Of a DNA stretch of 7,250 nt, positions 4,807 to 7,250 are shown in pieces. The position numbers were made by a program, and so were the translations under genes. The notes beneath the pieces were generated by a model. It was not told where the DNA came from, made no database searches, and saw only the letters and a program-made list of their open reading frames with translations. This DNA comes from Verrucomicrobiota bacterium (GTDB taxonomy: Bacteria > Verrucomicrobiota > Verrucomicrobiia > Verrucomicrobiales > Akkermansiaceae): NCBI GenBank assembly GCA_008932955.1, contig WBXE01000119.1:1-7250 (forward strand), read 5' to 3'. How positions within the stretch are numbered: position 1 is the first letter of the stretch; each line of letters starts with the position of its first letter.

Positions 4807-5946
4807 TCATGAGTTAGCATGTATCGTGCCATCGAGAATACCAAGCATGGACAGCGGATCAGTCATGCTAACAATCCAATGTGCAGCGCCCTGTCTGACG
4901 CGCGGCCGAGCAATCACACCGCCGAAGCCGATAAAGACATCAACATCCGGCTGGGTTTCCAAATCCGACATGCCATCCCCCATCATGGCGACGCGCTGAG
5001 GCAACATGGCATGTCGCCACTCGCGGATCACCTCGTTCTTGCCACCGTTGCGGGTCGTCGGATAGGTCTGTCCATATCCGGCATAGTTGCCAGCCGCATC
5101 CAAATCCAGTGGCACGGCTTCGACATGCTCAATGCCTAGGTGGCGAGCCAAGGGAGCGATGAGTGGAGCGAATCCGCCAGAGAGAATCACTGGCAACCAA
5201 TTATGGGCCTTGAGTTGTTGAATCAACTCTGCGGCCCCGGGCGTGAGCGTAGCGACATATAGCGCCGCCACGCGCTCACAAGCGGCCCGATCCGGACGGA
5301 TGATGGCCATGCGACGAGCAAACACTTCATCGAGAGGCACTTCGCCATTCATTGCGGCATGCGTCAGAGCCACAACCTCCGCATAGACGTCCGGCCCGCG
5401 TGCCCGTGCCAACTCATCGATTCCCTCAATTGATGAGAGGGTTGAATCACAATCCAGAAAGATGATTTTGCCGCGATGTTGCTGCGGCGGATGGATCACG
5501 AGATTAGCACCCGGAGGCACCAACTCAAATAACTCAAGCATATCCTCATTGCGCAAACGGATGCAGCCATGACTCGCCGGTTGCCCGATCAACTCCTCGC
5601 GATTGGTGCCATGAATATAGATGCAGCGCTCCAGGGTGTTGGCATTGTCCGGATCCATGCCATCTAGGCGCAGAATGCGGGTGAGTACCAAATCGTCAGC
5701 CACTGCATCGCCCGCTTGCCAGATGCCGCAGGCCACCCGCGAGCGGAACACCGTGCCCAGTGCCGCGCCCGCACCGAGTTTATCCGACACCCGAAAGCGC
5801 CCTAGCGGCGTGCGCAAGGTGCCCAGGCCGAAACCGACCCCTTTGGCGGCGGTGGAAATGGAATAACTCCGCAACAGACGCTGCGCCTCGAATACATCCA
5901 GGCGTTGGTCATCGACGGAAACTTCTAGCGAGATGGCTTGGTTCAT
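4807..5946 (-). CDS. L,D-transpeptidase / phosphoserine phosphatase-like HAD fusion
   Basis: The 379-residue protein has two complete domains. Residues about 5-152 are a YkuD L,D-transpeptidase with TPLGRF (46-51), IHGT (111-114) and the catalytic SHGCIRLRN (125-133; H126, C128, R130). YkuD enzymes cross-link or anchor at diaminopimelate in peptidoglycan stems. There is no signal peptide, as in the short LDT family common in Proteobacteria. Residues about 160-379 are a HAD phosphatase of the phosphoserine phosphatase type: LDCDSTL (164-170; D165 nucleophile, D167 acid), E174, R212, SGGF (256-259), GGKNEV (301-306; K303) and GDGMSDLE (323-330; D324, D328). The wording VFIGFGG near 337-343 resembles animal PSPH more than the bacterial GDGAND type. 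All catalytic residues of both domains are present. ATG at 5946 overlaps the synthase stop as ATGA, implying translational coupling. Physiological substrate of either half is inferred, not shown. Confidence 0.9.
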   Translation of the reverse strand: MNQAISLEVSVDDQRLDVFEAQRLLRSYSISTAAKGVGFGLGTLRTPLGRFRVSDKLGAGAALGTVFRSRVACGIWQAGDAVADDLVLTRILRLDGMDPDNANTLERCIYIHGTNREELIGQPASHGCIRLRNEDMLELFELVPPGANLVIHPPQQHRGKIIFLDCDSTLSSIEGIDELARARGPDVYAEVVALTHAAMNGEVPLDEVFARRMAIIRPDRAACERVAALYVATLTPGAAELIQQLKAHNWLPVILSGGFAPLIAPLARHLGIEHVEAVPLDLDAAGNYAGYGQTYPTTRNGGKNEVIREWRHAMLPQRVAMMGDGMSDLETQPDVDVFIGFGGVIARPRVRQGAAHWIVSMTDPLSMLGILDGTIHANS

Positions 5947-7088
5947 GATGGTTGGATGGCTATCAGGGCGTTGTGGCCGCCCATGCCGTGGGCGAGTTTA
6001 TACACCGCCCCCAGGCTATCAAGAATCGTCTCTGGCAACACATAACCGCCCGGCGCGTGCAAGCCGGGACGGTTGCACGGCAGCTGGCCGTCGCGCAGGA
6101 AGCGCGCCAATATCACACTTTCTAGCAATCCACTGGCACCAATCGTGTGACCGACGAATGGCTTGAGCAGGTGCAAGGTGGGGCGTGCGGCGGGGAATGC
6201 CCGGGAGAATGCCGCCGGATCGGCGGTGGCTTGCACCGCGGTGCCCGTGGCATGGGGACACAGCGCGACGGGCGCTTGAGTTAGCGACATGGCCTGGCGC
6301 AACAAGTCCGGCGTGCGCCCACCATCTGCGGGAATGCCCACCGGATCACAGGCATCGGCATTGCAGGCATAATGCAGCAATTGCGGCTGATGCCTCGCGC
6401 CCTTGCTCTCGAGCGTCATCGCCGCTGCCCCTTCGCCGGGTACAAAGCCAGCGCTGAGTGGATGATAGGGATTGCACTCAAAGTCGCTGGCCAGCAACCC
6501 TGACATGGCATAGTTATCTAGCAATAAAGGCACCAGCGGCAAGTCCACCGCCACCGCCAAGGCCCGCGGGGCCATGCCGCCGCGCACCATCAGCATCGCC
6601 ATGCCGAGCGCATCCAAGCCCGCCGAGCAGCCGCTGGCGAGCACCTGATTGGGGCCGCCCATGCCGAACTCGATACTGATAGCTGCGGCGGGTTCGCTAT
6701 GAATGGTATTGCTCGCGGCCATCAGGCGGAACGGCCGCCGCCCCGGCCAGGGGCCTAACCAGCCGGCGGCATTGCCGCGGCTGGTGCCTACTACCAGCGC
6801 CGCATCGCGTAACTCGGCCGGCCCCCAACCAGAATCGCGGATCGCCTGCCTCGCCACATGCAAGGCGGCCATCGTCACCGGGCTCCATTTGCGATGGGTC
6901 AACAAGTTCCGCTCGGCGATCCATGCTGCGGGCCGCGCCGCGTGCGGGCTAGCAGCTCCGAGCAATTTGCCCAGCGGCAGAAATGGCACATAGCAGTCGG
7001 ACACCGCCTGATGGTGTTGCGCCACGGTTTCGCCGAGCGCGGAGAGCGCGCCGAGACCGGTGATGAAAAGTGCTTGCTCGATGCGCAG
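5943..7088 (-). CDS. Beta-ketoacyl-[acyl-carrier-protein] synthase (FabF/FabB-type)
   Basis: This is a condensing enzyme that extends acyl-ACP with malonyl-ACP in fatty acid, aryl polyene or polyketide synthesis. The Cys-His-His triad is complete: SGCSAG (C154), PHATGT (H279, the usual HGTGT with Ala), and KPFVGHTIGASG (K309, H314), plus VPGEGA and GMGGHNA. Residue numbers assume the CTG start at 7088. The start is doubtful: the first ATG/GTG/TTG in frame is GTG at 7025, but codons before it read LFITGLGALSALGE, the conserved first strand of this family, so translation must begin upstream. A stop at 7134-7136 bounds it; CTG 7088 is my guess. Predicted length of 381 is slightly short of FabF (413). 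It is followed without gap by the transpeptidase fusion. Which pathway it serves cannot be told, since no ACP or partner gene is in view. Confidence 0.85.
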   Translation of the reverse strand: MRIEQALFITGLGALSALGETVAQHHQAVSDCYVPFLPLGKLLGAASPHAARPAAWIAERNLLTHRKWSPVTMAALHVARQAIRDSGWGPAELRDAALVVGTSRGNAAGWLGPWPGRRPFRLMAASNTIHSEPAAAISIEFGMGGPNQVLASGCSAGLDALGMAMLMVRGGMAPRALAVAVDLPLVPLLLDNYAMSGLLASDFECNPYHPLSAGFVPGEGAAAMTLESKGARHQPQLLHYACNADACDPVGIPADGGRTPDLLRQAMSLTQAPVALCPHATGTAVQATADPAAFSRAFPAARPTLHLLKPFVGHTIGASGLLESVILARFLRDGQLPCNRPGLHAPGGYVLPETILDSLGAVYKLAHGMGGHNALIAIQPS

Positions 7089-7162
7089 GGAGTAACAAGC
7101 CAGGCCATTCCCGCAACCAAAATCTGCCAGGTCTCAAAAAAATCTGCGGCAAGCCATGCGTG
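7089..7162 (-). other. Junction upstream of the ketoacyl synthase
   Basis: The 74 bp contain a seven-T run on the minus strand (7136-7142) and an in-frame TGA at 7134-7136 that interrupts a path from ATG 7166 into the synthase frame. After the TGA the synthase frame is open but without ATG, GTG or TTG until 7025. No promoter is evident. Confidence 0.5.
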
Positions 7163-7250
7163 TCATTTGGCGCGCGGGGGGGTGGCACGCGGCCGTGGCA
7201 GCAGGGCGATGAAACTGATGGCCCGGCAGATTTGTTGCATCAGCGGAAAC
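7163..7250 (-). CDS. 3' end of an unidentified upstream gene (partial)
   Basis: One minus-strand frame enters from the right edge and ends with TGA at 7163-7165, reading FPLMQQICRAISFIALLPRP and then a short Arg/Pro/Lys tail. A hydrophobic stretch followed by a basic end would fit the C-terminus of a membrane protein or a transferase, but 29 residues are too few to identify it. A second frame is also open here, so the choice is tentative. The stop overlaps an ATG (ATGA, 7163-7166) that opens a 10-codon reading frame in the synthase frame. Confidence 0.4.
   Translation of the reverse strand, partial: FPLMQQICRAISFIALLPRPRATPPRAK

Noticed and set aside
7136..7142. Frameshift at the seven-T run joining upstream sequence to the synthase
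   Set aside because: Adding or removing one T leads into frames other than the synthase frame, so a simple indel does not repair it; the in-frame problem is a TGA.

Overview
This GC-rich window most likely comes from a Gram-negative bacterium. It encodes LpxB, a lipid A enzyme that implies an outer membrane, and two bactofilin-type cytoskeletal proteins. It also has a double helix-turn-helix protein with a lysine/alanine/proline linker, weak or absent Shine-Dalgarno sequences, and Ala/Pro/Lys low-complexity tails. I infer the PVC group, probably Verrucomicrobiota. No rRNA or other decisive marker is present, so that placement is only moderately supported.

Layout. Positions 1-2385 hold three genes read on the minus strand in the order 2385 to 1: a membrane-anchored TPR-like protein, a classical bactofilin, and a second bactofilin with two N-terminal zinc ribbons that runs off the left edge. 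The spacing of 45-48 bp and shared direction suggest one envelope/cytoskeleton operon. A divergent intergenic region (2386-2552) leads to lpxB on the plus strand (2553-3686), followed by a small His-rich lipoprotein (3743-3937). A strong bidirectional terminator (3979-4016) separates these from the minus-strand block on the right.

Right half. Reading from the right edge leftward there is the 3' tail of an unidentified gene, a beta-ketoacyl synthase, and a two-domain protein that fuses an L,D-transpeptidase to a phosphoserine-phosphatase-type HAD domain. The synthase stop overlaps the fusion start by ATGA. After an 81 bp gap with a possible extended -10 promoter comes the double-HTH, H1-like DNA-binding protein.

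Possible novelty. The points most worth a second look are the transpeptidase/phosphatase fusion and its coupling to a ketoacyl synthase, the zinc-ribbon bactofilin paired with a normal one, and the duplicated-HTH protein with a strict three-residue lysine repeat. There are no tRNA or rRNA genes, CRISPR arrays, insertion sequences or phage genes that I can see.
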